Assembly: GCA_945879015.1 (NCBI GenBank)
Contig: CAMCUO010000026.1
Location: 1-41,230, forward strand
Origin: Chitinophaga pinensis
Lineage (GTDB): Bacteria > Bacteroidota > Bacteroidia > 2-12-FULL-35-15
DNA length: 41,230 nt
Direction: 5' to 3'
The notes under the pieces are model-generated. The model saw only the letters and a program-made list of their open reading frames with translations. It was not told the origin of the DNA and ran no database searches. Shown in pieces: positions 1 to 7,201 of this stretch (the first letter of the stretch is position 1; the number at the start of each line of letters is the position of its first letter). The translations under genes were made by a program, and so were the position numbers.

Positions 1-555
1 AATAGAATCAGTATTGGGCGGTGCATTAAAATATAGTGCTCCTCGAATAAAATGATTAGTACTATCCGTTAAAAAAAACTGAATAGAAGAAGCCGCATTA
101 CCACCAATCTCATATATTAATCCATACACTTTACTAGAATCTTTTGAAACCAATTTTTCTTCAATACCCGAAGCTTTTATTTGATGCTTGGAAGCGAGTT
201 CATTTGTTTCTTCTAAATATTCATTGATATCTCCTTTTAATGGATGATAAGTTAAATGGAGTGTTCCATTCAAAGAAGGAAACTCCATATTTAACCAGCA
301 AGGTTCTGCACGATAATTTTTATCCTTCTCAATTTTTGAATAAACGGGAACATCAAATGTGAAAGGACAAACAGAATCGTAAGTAACATATTTTTTTTCT
401 GGAAAGGCTAATCGGAAATAAGCTCTTGGTTTCGGAGCGATTGTTTCGTCATCATCTCCGCAAGCGGGAAGCAAGATAGAAGACACAAGAATCAAGACAC
501 ATCCTAAGATGCTTGATACCTGATACTTGATACTTGATACTTTATTCTTCGTCAT
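1..555 (-). CDS. gldD: Gliding motility lipoprotein GldD, C-terminus beyond window edge
   Basis: The minus-strand frame from ATG at 555 is open to the window edge (185 codons); the C-terminus lies outside. It encodes a lipoprotein: hydrophobic stretch ~16-29, lipobox LLPAC with Cys32, then an acidic DDDE patch and KPRAYFRLAFPEKKY, the conserved N-terminal signature of GldD as I know it. GldD is an essential gliding/T9SS accessory lipoprotein in flavobacteria. The start overlaps the 3' end of gldE by 14 nt, so the two are probably co-transcribed and translationally coupled. Oddity: residues ~6-25, most of the signal peptide, are encoded by a TATCAAG-word repeat found again in an intergenic region at 38.1 kb. 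The ATG was chosen because it is the only one upstream of the lipobox in this frame. Confidence 0.88.
   Translation of the reverse strand, partial: MTKNKVSSIKYQVSSILGCVLILVSSILLPACGDDDETIAPKPRAYFRLAFPEKKYVTYDSVCPFTFDVPVYSKIEKDKNYRAEPCWLNMEFPSLNGTLHLTYHPLKGDINEYLEETNELASKHQIKASGIEEKLVSKDSSKVYGLIYEIGGNAASSIQFFLTDSTNHFIRGALYFNAPPNTDSI
481..540. repeat. TATCAAG-family repeat inside gldD signal-peptide codons
   Basis: Positions 512-535 are identical over 24 nt to 38122-38145, which lies between kmo and the next gene. On the minus strand the shared block is followed here, as there, by a GTGTCTTGAT word after a divergent loop, so the copy covers much of the hairpin core. It is translated as GldD residues ~6-25. 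Confidence 0.85.
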
Positions 556-1894
556 TCGCTCTTTCAATTGTAATTTTAACACGTTTAATTTTTCTGTTGT
601 CTGCTGATTCAATTGCAAATATTAAATTCTTAAAAGTAATTTTTTCATTTTTAGTGGGAATTCTTCCTTCTATTTCAATAATCAATCCAGCTAAACTATC
701 CGACTCGCCTTTGGCTTCTTCAAAATCAGAACGATCTATTTCCAAAATTCTGGCTACATCATTTAAGGCTGCTTTTCCTTCGAAAACAAAATTATTGTTA
801 TCCAATTTCGAATACACCAAATCATCATCATCAAATTCATCATTTATTTCACCAACAATTTCTTCAATAACATCTTCTAATGTAACAATACCGGAAGTAC
901 CACCATATTCATCAACAACAATAGCAAGGTGAATTTTTTTGTATTGAAATTCTCTTAGCAAATCATCTATTTTTTTATTCTCAGGAACAAAAAATGGCGG
1001 ACGAACAATACTTTGCCAATTAAAAGAATCCGACTCATTTATATATTGCAATAAATCTTTTGTATACAGCACTCCAACAATATTATCATGTGTTTCTTTA
1101 TAAATAGGCACACGTGAAAATCCATAAGAAGTTATATCTGCTAATAGTTTTGAATAACCTACTTTATTTTCAAAAGCAGTAACGTGTGTACGTGATTGCA
1201 TAATTTGTTTTACATCCGTATTTCCAAACTTTACAATTCCTTTTAAAATTTTATGATCTTCTTCTGGAATATCTTCATCAGAAGTTAAATCCAATGCTTG
1301 TGATAACTCATCTACAGAAATACTATGTGATTTTGGTTTTATTACTTTATCCAACAATGAAGTAATAAAAATTAAAAAGGAGCTTAAAGGATAAAACATT
1401 TTCTGCAAAATAAAAACAAAGTAAATTAGTCTACGCGATGCTTTCAATGGATTTTGTGTTGCATATATTTTAGGTGTTACTTCTCCAACAAGTAATATTA
1501 AAAATGTAACTGCAATTACTTGAATTAAAAAGCCAAGAGTTGGACTTCCAGGAAAAGCAAACCATCCTTTCGCTCCGAAAATAAACGAAGAGTTAATAAT
1601 TACGATAGCGATATTAATGAAATTGATACTTATTAAAACCGTTGCCAATAATCGTTTTGGAGCTGAAATGAGTTGAAGAATTTTCTGATCGGATTTCGTA
1701 TCGGATGTTTTTAAGTCATCCATATCGTTTGGAGTAAGCGAGAAAAATGCCGACTCAGCAGCAGAAACCAACGCCACTATCAACAACAAAACAAACATTA
1801 TGATAATTGCCAATAAAATACTTAAGGAAAAAGGATTTACAACAATGCTGATAAGCGAAGAATTAAAAAGCAGAAGGGTACTCGTGACGGCCAA
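542..1894 (-). CDS. gldE: Gliding motility-associated membrane protein GldE (DUF21/CBS/CorC_HlyC)
   Basis: A 450-residue inner-membrane protein. It has hydrophobic segments at ~15-50, 90-110, 120-145 and 160-185 (DUF21/CNNM-type membrane domain with the AAESAFFSL motif), then a CBS pair (~220-345, ending in TLEDVIEEIVGEINDEFD) and a C-terminal CorC_HlyC domain (~355-445). This architecture upstream of gldD and downstream of ssb identifies GldE. The CNNM/CorC family is linked to divalent-cation transport; GldE's own biochemical role is not settled. The frame starts with TTG at 1894 and no better in-frame ATG precedes the first membrane segment. A TATCTTTG -7 box lies 33 nt upstream. It overlaps gldD by 14 nt. 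Confidence 0.92.
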   Translation of the reverse strand: MAVTSTLLLFNSSLISIVVNPFSLSILLAIIIMFVLLLIVALVSAAESAFFSLTPNDMDDLKTSDTKSDQKILQLISAPKRLLATVLISINFINIAIVIINSSFIFGAKGWFAFPGSPTLGFLIQVIAVTFLILLVGEVTPKIYATQNPLKASRRLIYFVFILQKMFYPLSSFLIFITSLLDKVIKPKSHSISVDELSQALDLTSDEDIPEEDHKILKGIVKFGNTDVKQIMQSRTHVTAFENKVGYSKLLADITSYGFSRVPIYKETHDNIVGVLYTKDLLQYINESDSFNWQSIVRPPFFVPENKKIDDLLREFQYKKIHLAIVVDEYGGTSGIVTLEDVIEEIVGEINDEFDDDDLVYSKLDNNNFVFEGKAALNDVARILEIDRSDFEEAKGESDSLAGLIIEIEGRIPTKNEKITFKNLIFAIESADNRKIKRVKITIERANDEE

Positions 1895-1926
1895 AATTTT
1901 GGATATTAGTTAAACTTATAAGAGCT

Positions 1927-1934
1927 CAAAGATA
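1927..1934 (-). promoter_or_regulatory. Bacteroidota -7 promoter box for gldE-gldD
   Basis: TATCTTTG on the minus strand matches TAnnTTTG and is 33 nt before the TTG start of gldE. It suggests that gldED has its own promoter besides any read-through from ssb. The remaining ~150 bases between gldE and ssb show nothing else. Confidence 0.6.
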
Positions 1935-2055
1935 GTGCTTTGCAAATTAACCATTACTTTTAGTGAATTAGTCCATAGCACTATTCGCAATTAGTAATGA
2001 TTAATGCCGATCGAAAGCTTTTAGACTATAAAAGCAAAGCATCGTTATTAATGGC

Positions 2056-2463
2056 TTAAAAGGGTAAATCATCTTCGGTTTTTGGATCGCTGCTTAAGCT
2101 GTCGTTAGCTGTTCCAGATGAATTTGTGTTTTCTTTTTTGCTCAAAATTGTAAACGTGTCTCCAACTATTTCTGTAGTATAACGTTTATGACCTTCTTTA
2201 TCATCCCAAGAACGTGTGCGTAATTTCCCTTCTACATATATAGTCGTTCCCTTTTTTAAATATTTTTCTGCAATTTCTGCCAAGCCTCTCCAAACAACAA
2301 TATTATGCCATTCGGTTTGCTCTTGACGAGCGCCTGTTTTATCTTTATAAACTTCAGTAGTAGCCAACGTAAAGTTTGCAACTGCTGCACCACCTTCTAG
2401 ATGGCGCACTTCTGGATCTTTTCCCAAATTACCTACCAATATTACTTTATTAACGCCTGCCAT
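2056..2463 (-). CDS. ssb: Single-stranded DNA-binding protein
   Basis: A 135-residue SSB. The OB fold (~1-110) begins [20 protein letters not shown] and contains [20 protein letters not shown] and the [13 protein letters not shown] strand. A short low-complexity linker is followed by the acidic tip DDLPF, which recruits replication and repair partners such as RecG, PriA and exonuclease I in the family. It works as a tetramer on ssDNA in replication and repair. Length and tail are normal, so it is complete. A TATATTTG -7 box at 2485-2492 gives a ~15-nt leader. The neighbours mutY (upstream) and gldE-gldD (downstream) are a common Bacteroidota arrangement. Confidence 0.96.
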   Translation of the reverse strand: MAGVNKVILVGNLGKDPEVRHLEGGAAVANFTLATTEVYKDKTGARQEQTEWHNIVVWRGLAEIAEKYLKKGTTIYVEGKLRTRSWDDKEGHKRYTTEIVGDTFTILSKKENTNSSGTANDSLSSDPKTEDDLPF

Positions 2464-2484
2464 TTTTTATCAATTTAATGAAAA

Positions 2485-2492
2485 CAAATATA
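2485..2492 (-). promoter_or_regulatory. -7 promoter box for ssb
   Basis: TATATTTG on the minus strand, a perfect TAnnTTTG, lies 22 nt upstream of the ssb ATG. Confidence 0.6.
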
Positions 2493-2613
2493 AGAAAAAT
2501 GGCCTTAAATCCAAATACGAAATGATTGTTGTAAGTCATTTGGAGCATTCTGCGTTGAAGCAGACATTATCGAGAAACCTTACACAATATTACTTTTAGC
2601 CACTATCGGATAA

Positions 2614-2676
2614 GATTTCTCGACCTTCGACTGCGCTCTGGGTGACCTCCCCTATTTGGTCGCGCTCGAAATGACA
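2614..2676. repeat. REP-like imperfect palindrome, GTCATCC-GAGC family, copy 1
   Basis: A GC-rich island in the AT-rich mutY-ssb gap. The minus-strand core reads GGTCACCCAGAGCGCAGTCG, and a second half (GGTCGCGCTCGAAATGAC) follows on the plus strand. The same architecture, including the word TGACCTCCC, recurs at 10884-10943, and a related core sits inside gcvP (30897-30924). Confidence 0.7.
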
Positions 2677-2707
2677 GTTCTAAAATTGTTTTCAGCAAAA
2701 AACAAGT

Positions 2708-3763
2708 TTATTTATTCTTCTCTAGGTACAAATCAACCAACCTTGGAACCGCAAAGTTTTGAATTTCACTTTCCTTTATAATAAGTAGATCTTTTGGCAA
2801 AAAGGTTTTTAAAGATTTTTTGCAATCAATCTCTATAAAACGTGCATAAATTTTTTGATGACTCAAGATGTGCTTATAAGAGGTAGAAATAGATTTGATA
2901 GAATACTTGGTTTTTCCAAGCATATTTTTCCATTCAGGCGACTTCAATAATTGTTCTTCGGATAATTCTTTGGTCGTTTCAATCAATGGAAAATCGTGAA
3001 GATTAATCCAAATATCTTTTGCTATACGTTTATGAATCGCAATGCTTCCTTTGTTTCGAAATACCATATAATTAAAGTAACGATTCCTCACTTTCGTTTT
3101 CTTTTCCTTGATTGGTAAATCCGCCACCAACTTCTTCGCGAAAGCGTAACACATATTATTTAAAGGACAAACAGAACAATCCGGATTCGCTGGTTTACAT
3201 TGCAACGCTCCAAACTCCATAAGGGCTTGATTGTGCAAACCAGGATTCTTTTTATCGATGAGTTCATTTGCTAGCTTATAGAATTCCTTTTTCCCCAGTG
3301 AACTATCAATTGGAGTTTCTATTCCGAATACCCTGGAAAGCACACGATAAACATTTCCATCTACCACGGCATGCGGTTTATTAAAAGCAAAAGATGCAAT
3401 TGCTGCAGCCGTATAATCGCCAACGCCTTTTAGAGAAAGAATATCTTCATAGGAATCAGGGAACTTCCCTTTATATATAGTATGGATTGTTTTGGCGGTT
3501 GTATGCAGATTTCTGGCCCTAGAATAATAGCCCAATCCTTGCCAGAGTTTCATTACTTTATCGTTATCCGCTTTAGCGAGGTCTTTTACCTTTGGAAAAT
3601 GCTCGGCAAACTTTAAATAATAAGCCATTCCTTGATCCACACGAGTTTGCTGCAAAATAATCTCCGAAAGCCATATTAAATATGCATCTTTTGTATTCCG
3701 CCAGGGTAAATCACGCTTATTTTGATTGTACCAGGTAATTATTTTAGGGGAAAAATGCTTCAT
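2708..3763 (-). CDS. mutY: A/G-specific adenine glycosylase
   Basis: A 351-residue MutY, which removes adenine mispaired with 8-oxoguanine in base-excision repair. Visible are LPWRNTKDAYLIWLSEIILQ with catalytic Glu34, the helix-hairpin-helix GVGDYTAAA (~113-121), catalytic Asp135 in VVDGNVYR, and the 4Fe-4S ligands Cys189, Cys196, Cys199 and Cys205 (spacing C-X6-C-X2-C-X5-C). The C-terminal ~230-351 is the NUDIX-like 8-oxoG recognition domain. Length is normal. It is divergent from the HU gene, with ~140 nt between them, and is followed by a REP-like repeat and ssb. Confidence 0.96.
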   Translation of the reverse strand: MKHFSPKIITWYNQNKRDLPWRNTKDAYLIWLSEIILQQTRVDQGMAYYLKFAEHFPKVKDLAKADNDKVMKLWQGLGYYSRARNLHTTAKTIHTIYKGKFPDSYEDILSLKGVGDYTAAAIASFAFNKPHAVVDGNVYRVLSRVFGIETPIDSSLGKKEFYKLANELIDKKNPGLHNQALMEFGALQCKPANPDCSVCPLNNMCYAFAKKLVADLPIKEKKTKVRNRYFNYMVFRNKGSIAIHKRIAKDIWINLHDFPLIETTKELSEEQLLKSPEWKNMLGKTKYSIKSISTSYKHILSHQKIYARFIEIDCKKSLKTFLPKDLLIIKESEIQNFAVPRLVDLYLEKNK

Positions 3764-3840
3764 TTAAAGGGTTTATTGGGCGATTTTACTAAAAGTAGGT
3801 CGAAATTACGATTAAAATTTTTGTTTGAAAATTAAAATAC

Positions 3841-3848
3841 TATCTTTG
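3841..3848 (+). promoter_or_regulatory. -7 promoter box for the HU gene
   Basis: TATCTTTG matches TAnnTTTG, with TTG words at 3821-3826 in the -33 position. It would give a ~50-nt leader before the ATG at 3905. Confidence 0.65.
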
Positions 3849-3904
3849 CCTTCCGAAAAATTATTATTGTATTAATTGTTTGATTATAAATAGTTTATAG
3901 ACGT

Positions 3905-4204
3905 ATGACAAAGGCAGACATCATTAACGACATTGCAGAAAAAACAGGAATTGAAAAAGTAGCAGTTCAGGCAAGTGTTGAAGCATTTATGAAATCAGTT
4001 AGAAACTCAATGGTGAGTGGAGAAAATGTTTATTTGCGAGGATTTGGAAGTTTCATCGTAAAAAGACGAGCTGAAAAAACAGGAAGAAACATTTCCAAAA
4101 ACACAACCATTATTATCCCAGCACATTACATTCCGGCATTTAAACCGGCTAAAACTTTTGCTGAAAAAGTAAAGAAAAACGTTAAAAAGGAAATACCAGC
4201 TTAA
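3905..4204 (+). CDS. HU/IHF-family DNA-binding protein
   Basis: A 99-residue nucleoid protein. It has the HU fold: N-terminal helices (MTKADIINDIAEKTGIEK), the signature VYLRGFGSF (~42-50), and the DNA-binding beta-arm (~53-78) with the intercalating-proline region IPAHYIPAFKPAK. A short lysine-rich tail (KVKKNVKKEIPA) extends the domain. HU/IHF dimers bend DNA and act in chromosome architecture. In Bacteroidota a gene of this type often lies between mutY and rng, as here. HU and IHF cannot be separated from sequence alone. Confidence 0.93.
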   Translation: MTKADIINDIAEKTGIEKVAVQASVEAFMKSVRNSMVSGENVYLRGFGSFIVKRRAEKTGRNISKNTTIIIPAHYIPAFKPAKTFAEKVKKNVKKEIPA

Positions 4205-4205
4205 A

Positions 4206-4273
4206 CAGTTCAAAGTTGGAAAGTTCAAAGTTTAGAACAGAACCTTGCACTTTTAAACTTTAAACTTTGGACT
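4206..4273. repeat. Inverted AGTTCAAAGTTT-word repeat between HU and TPR genes
   Basis: Two AGTTCAAAGTT-like words on the left (4207-4234) face complementary AAACTTTAAACTTTGGACT words on the right (4253-4272), so the transcript would form a long AT-rich hairpin. It starts directly after the HU stop codon and ends ~9 nt before the next ATG. Confidence 0.75.
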
Positions 4274-4281
4274 AATATAAA

Positions 4282-5133
4282 ATGAAACTGAATAAAATTC
4301 AAATAGGCTTCGTTTCAGGTGCATTGTTACTTATCGTTCTTTTATTGTTAGCAAACACAAAACTTCTTCCGAAAAAAGAAGAAGCCCCAGAAGCAGAACA
4401 CAACCATCCTGGAGCTGCTGAATTTACCAAAATGGTACAAGCTGCAGTGAATAGTTTGAGTGCTTCCGAAAAAGCAACAGTTCAAAAATTGGATGAAGCA
4501 ATCAAATCTTCAACTGATAAAAAACTTGCTTTCGAAAACATGATTAACATGTGGGACAGCTTGAGAAATCCTTCGGTTGCTGCTTATTATATGGAGCAAG
4601 CATCAGAAGCTTCGCCTACTGAAAGCAATTGGATGGAAACAGCAAATCGTTATTACGCTGCTACTCGTTTTGCTAAAGAAACTGAACGACCGTTACTTTT
4701 CAATAAAGCAATGGATTGTTTCACTCATGTGTTAGAACTGAATCCGAAAAACTTAGAAGCTAAAATCAATTTAGCATCTTGCTATGTAGAAGGAAGTCCA
4801 GACCCAATGAAAGGAATTGGAATGTTGAGAGAAATTGAAAAGACTGATTCGAATAATGTTAATCTTCAATTGAACTTTGCGTTTTTCTCGGAACGATCAG
4901 GACAGTGGGATAAAGCAATTGCAAGATTTGAAAAAGTGTTGAAAATTCAACCCGATTTTATTGAAGCATATTTGCATCTAGCAGATGCTTATCAACAAAA
5001 AGGTGATAAAGCAAAAGCAATTGAGAGTTTAAAAAAATATGTTACGTTAGTTGATGATGTAACAATCAAAACAGAAGTACAAGATTATATAAATAAATTA
5101 ACCACTGAGGAAACTCATGTTCACAGACAGTAA
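4282..5133 (+). CDS. Membrane-anchored tetratricopeptide repeat protein
   Basis: A 283-residue protein with one N-terminal transmembrane segment (~9-27, LLLIVLLLLANTKLLP) followed by a His/Glu-rich spacer (EAEHNHPG) and a soluble part. Degenerate TPR units are visible at ~85-130, 138-170 (FTHVLELNPKNLEAKINLAS), 193-225 (DKAIARFEKVLKIQPDFIEA) and 227-260 (DAYQQKGDKAKAIESLKKYV). It is probably a protein-interaction scaffold facing the periplasm. It ends EETHVHRQ, with no catalytic motif. Its place between HU and rng is conserved in relatives, but no defined function is known to me. Confidence 0.85.
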   Translation: MKLNKIQIGFVSGALLLIVLLLLANTKLLPKKEEAPEAEHNHPGAAEFTKMVQAAVNSLSASEKATVQKLDEAIKSSTDKKLAFENMINMWDSLRNPSVAAYYMEQASEASPTESNWMETANRYYAATRFAKETERPLLFNKAMDCFTHVLELNPKNLEAKINLASCYVEGSPDPMKGIGMLREIEKTDSNNVNLQLNFAFFSERSGQWDKAIARFEKVLKIQPDFIEAYLHLADAYQQKGDKAKAIESLKKYVTLVDDVTIKTEVQDYINKLTTEETHVHRQ

Positions 5134-5163
5134 ACGGATTTATAAACATTAAACATTTAAGTC

Positions 5164-5253
5164 ATGCCAAGCGGTAAAAAAAGAAAAAGACATAAAATGG
5201 CTACTCACAAACGTAAAAAGCGTTTGAGAAAAAACAGACATAAGAAAAAATAA
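5164..5253 (+). CDS. Very basic 29-residue protein resembling the mS38/AURKAIP1 (COX24) C-terminal domain
   Basis: A 29-residue ORF, easily missed by length cut-offs. It reads MPSGKKRKRHKMATHKRKKR, then LRKNRHKKK; about two thirds of residues are Lys, Arg or His. The KRxxRHKMxxHKRKKRLRKNR pattern is that of the COX24_C/AURKAIP1 family, whose mitochondrial member mS38 is a small-subunit ribosomal protein. Bacteroidota genomes carry near-identical mini-proteins. It is probably a ribosome-associated peptide; the ribosomal role is inference from the homologue. It lies 30 nt after the TPR gene and is followed by a C(UUCG)G terminator, so it likely ends the HU-TPR transcript. Confidence 0.8.
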   Translation: MPSGKKRKRHKMATHKRKKRLRKNRHKKK

Positions 5254-5254
5254 T

Positions 5255-5277
5255 TCCTCTTCGGAGGATTATTTTTA
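5255..5277 (+). terminator. Intrinsic terminator with UUCG tetraloop
   Basis: Stem TCCTC/GAGGA (5255-5259/5264-5268) closes a C(TTCG)G tetraloop and is followed by TTATTTTTAATT. It lies directly after the stop of the mini-protein gene. Confidence 0.75.
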
Positions 5278-5302
5278 ATTGTGTGATTAGCAGCGTCATT
5301 TT

Positions 5303-5452
5303 ACAGAATAGAAATTCAAAAATCTATTCTGTTTATTAGCACACGCCTGTTTGTTTTCTAGGAAGTGGCGAGGCATTCTCGCCATCGCGAGTGAAACCTT
5401 GCGACACCATCAATTTATTAAAATGATCCGTCCCGATAATTTCGGGATGGAT
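5303..5452 (+). promoter_or_regulatory. Three hairpins in the leader region of rng
   Basis: Stem ACAGAATAG/CTATTCTGT (5303-5311/5324-5332); stem GGCGAG/CTCGCC (5367-5372/5378-5383); and an 11-bp stem with one G-U pair, 5426-5436/5442-5452 (core TCCCGA-TAATT-TCGGGA), ending 26 nt before the rng start. RNase E in E. coli autoregulates through its own leader hairpins, so a similar control is possible but unproven. The GC-rich hairpins may instead be members of the dispersed repeats. There is no other gene in 5254-5478. Confidence 0.5.
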
Positions 5453-5478
5453 ATTGTATTCATTAAAAAAACTTTAGA

Positions 5479-7032
5479 GTGAACAGCGAATTAATCATTG
5501 ATTCAACACCCTCCGAAGTTGTTATTGCACTATTAAATGACAAAAGATTAGTAGAACTTAATAGAGAAAAAAGCAACAATAACTTTTCAGTTGGTGACAT
5601 TTATCTGGGACGAGTAAAAAAAGTAATGCCCGGTTTAAATGCAGCCTTTGTGGATGTTGGATACGAAAAAGATGCATTTTTGCATTACCTGGATTTGGGG
5701 CCTCAGGCCGCATCATTCGGGAAATACACCAAATTAGTGCAAACTGGAAAACAAACGACTTCCAACTTAATGTATTTTAAGTTTGAAAACGATATTCCAA
5801 AGGATGGTAAAATAGGTAATATCATCAATTCAAATCAGCAAATTCTCATTCAAATTGCAAAAGAGCCTATTTCTACAAAAGGTCCGAGAATTACCACTGA
5901 AATTTCATTAGCTGGACGTTATTTAGTCCTCATTCCTTTTTCAGATAAAATTTCTGTTTCTCAAAAAATCAAAACCAACGATGAGAAAACACGTTTGAAA
6001 AAACTGATTGCGAGTATCAAACCAAAAAACTTTGGAGTAATCATTCGTACAGTTGCTGAAGGAAAAAGTGTTGCTGATTTAGATACGGATTTAAACGACT
6101 TAGTTAAAAAGTGGGATATTTGTTTTGAAGCATTAAAAACTGCTCAACCACCACAAAAAGTATTAGGAGAACTGGATCGCACATCTGCAATTTTGCGCGA
6201 TTTGTTAAATGCAAGTTTCAACAGCATTCACGTAAACGACCAAGCACTGTATGACGAAACAAAAACGTATTTACATGCAATTGCTCCCGATAAAGAAAAT
6301 ATTTTAAAACTTTACAAAGGCACCACTCCGATCTTCGATAATTTTGGAGTTGACAGACAAATCAAAGGATTGTTTGGAAAAACAGTTACGATGAAAAGTG
6401 GCGGTTACTTAATTGTAGAACATACTGAAGCTTTACACGTTATTGATGTAAACAGCGGTAATCGTGCAAAATCTGATAATTCACAAGAGAACAATGCGCT
6501 GGAAGTAAATTTAGAAGCGGCAGTTGAAGTTGCTCGTCAGTTACGTCTGCGCGATATGGGTGGAATTATTGTGGTAGATTTTATTGATTTACATTCAGCC
6601 GAAAATCGCAAATTACTCTACGAAAAGATTCGTGATGAAATGGCGAAAGATCGTGCTAAGCATAATATTCTTCCTCCAAGTAAATTCGGATTGATTCAAA
6701 TCACTCGTCAGCGTGTTCGTCCAGAGATGAACATTGTTACAGTAGAAAAATGTCCGACTTGCAACGGCAGTGGAGAAATTCAAGCTAGCATCATTTTAAT
6801 TGATCAAATAGAAAATAACTTACGTTATATTTTAAAAGAACAAAACGAAAAAGATGTTACACTTTGTGTTCATCCTTATTTGGAAGCATATATCACTAAA
6901 GGATTTTTCTCTTCACTGAAAGGTAAATGGAGTAAAAAGTACGGCCGCAAGTTTAAAGTACGAGCTGTTTCTTCTTATACATTTATGGAATATCATTTCA
7001 TGAATAAGAATGAGGATGAAATTAAAATTTAG
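5479..7032 (+). CDS. rng: Ribonuclease G/E family endoribonuclease
   Basis: A 517-residue RNase G-type enzyme that cleaves single-stranded RNA in rRNA maturation and mRNA turnover. It starts with GTG at 5479 (NSELIIDSTPSEVVIALLND follows, the conserved N-terminus). The S1 RNA-binding domain is at ~37-125 (VGDIYLGRVKKVMPGLNAAF). The catalytic region has VIDVNSGNR (~321-329, metal-binding Asp323) and GGIIVVDFIDL (second Asp ~367). The Zn-link CPTC (Cys425/Cys428) tethers the dimer. There is no long RNase E-like C-terminal scaffold, so G-type is preferred. It lies behind the mini-protein terminator with a structured leader, and a strong terminator follows at 7078. Confidence 0.95.
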   Translation: MNSELIIDSTPSEVVIALLNDKRLVELNREKSNNNFSVGDIYLGRVKKVMPGLNAAFVDVGYEKDAFLHYLDLGPQAASFGKYTKLVQTGKQTTSNLMYFKFENDIPKDGKIGNIINSNQQILIQIAKEPISTKGPRITTEISLAGRYLVLIPFSDKISVSQKIKTNDEKTRLKKLIASIKPKNFGVIIRTVAEGKSVADLDTDLNDLVKKWDICFEALKTAQPPQKVLGELDRTSAILRDLLNASFNSIHVNDQALYDETKTYLHAIAPDKENILKLYKGTTPIFDNFGVDRQIKGLFGKTVTMKSGGYLIVEHTEALHVIDVNSGNRAKSDNSQENNALEVNLEAAVEVARQLRLRDMGGIIVVDFIDLHSAENRKLLYEKIRDEMAKDRAKHNILPPSKFGLIQITRQRVRPEMNIVTVEKCPTCNGSGEIQASIILIDQIENNLRYILKEQNEKDVTLCVHPYLEAYITKGFFSSLKGKWSKKYGRKFKVRAVSSYTFMEYHFMNKNEDEIKI

Positions 7033-7077
7033 TTGCTTGTTCTGTGATGTTAGTTGTTAAATAATAGACATTAGACG

Positions 7078-7113
7078 AAACGTTCTGTAGAAATATAGAA
7101 CGTTTTTGTTTTT
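7078..7113 (+). terminator. Intrinsic terminator after rng
   Basis: Perfect 9-bp stem AAACGTTCT/AGAACGTTT (7078-7086/7097-7105) with a 10-nt loop, followed by TTGTTTTTAG. Confidence 0.8.
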
Positions 7114-7201
7114 AGATTATCTTTACGAAGCGTACGTTTTTTAAACAAAAATTATAAAATGCCTGAGCATTCATGAATACCTTTAACTGAAAATTAAAAA
7201 A

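Noticed and set aside
4007..4228. Minus-strand frame opposite the HU gene
   Set aside because: It is a shadow of a conserved gene and contains no known domain.
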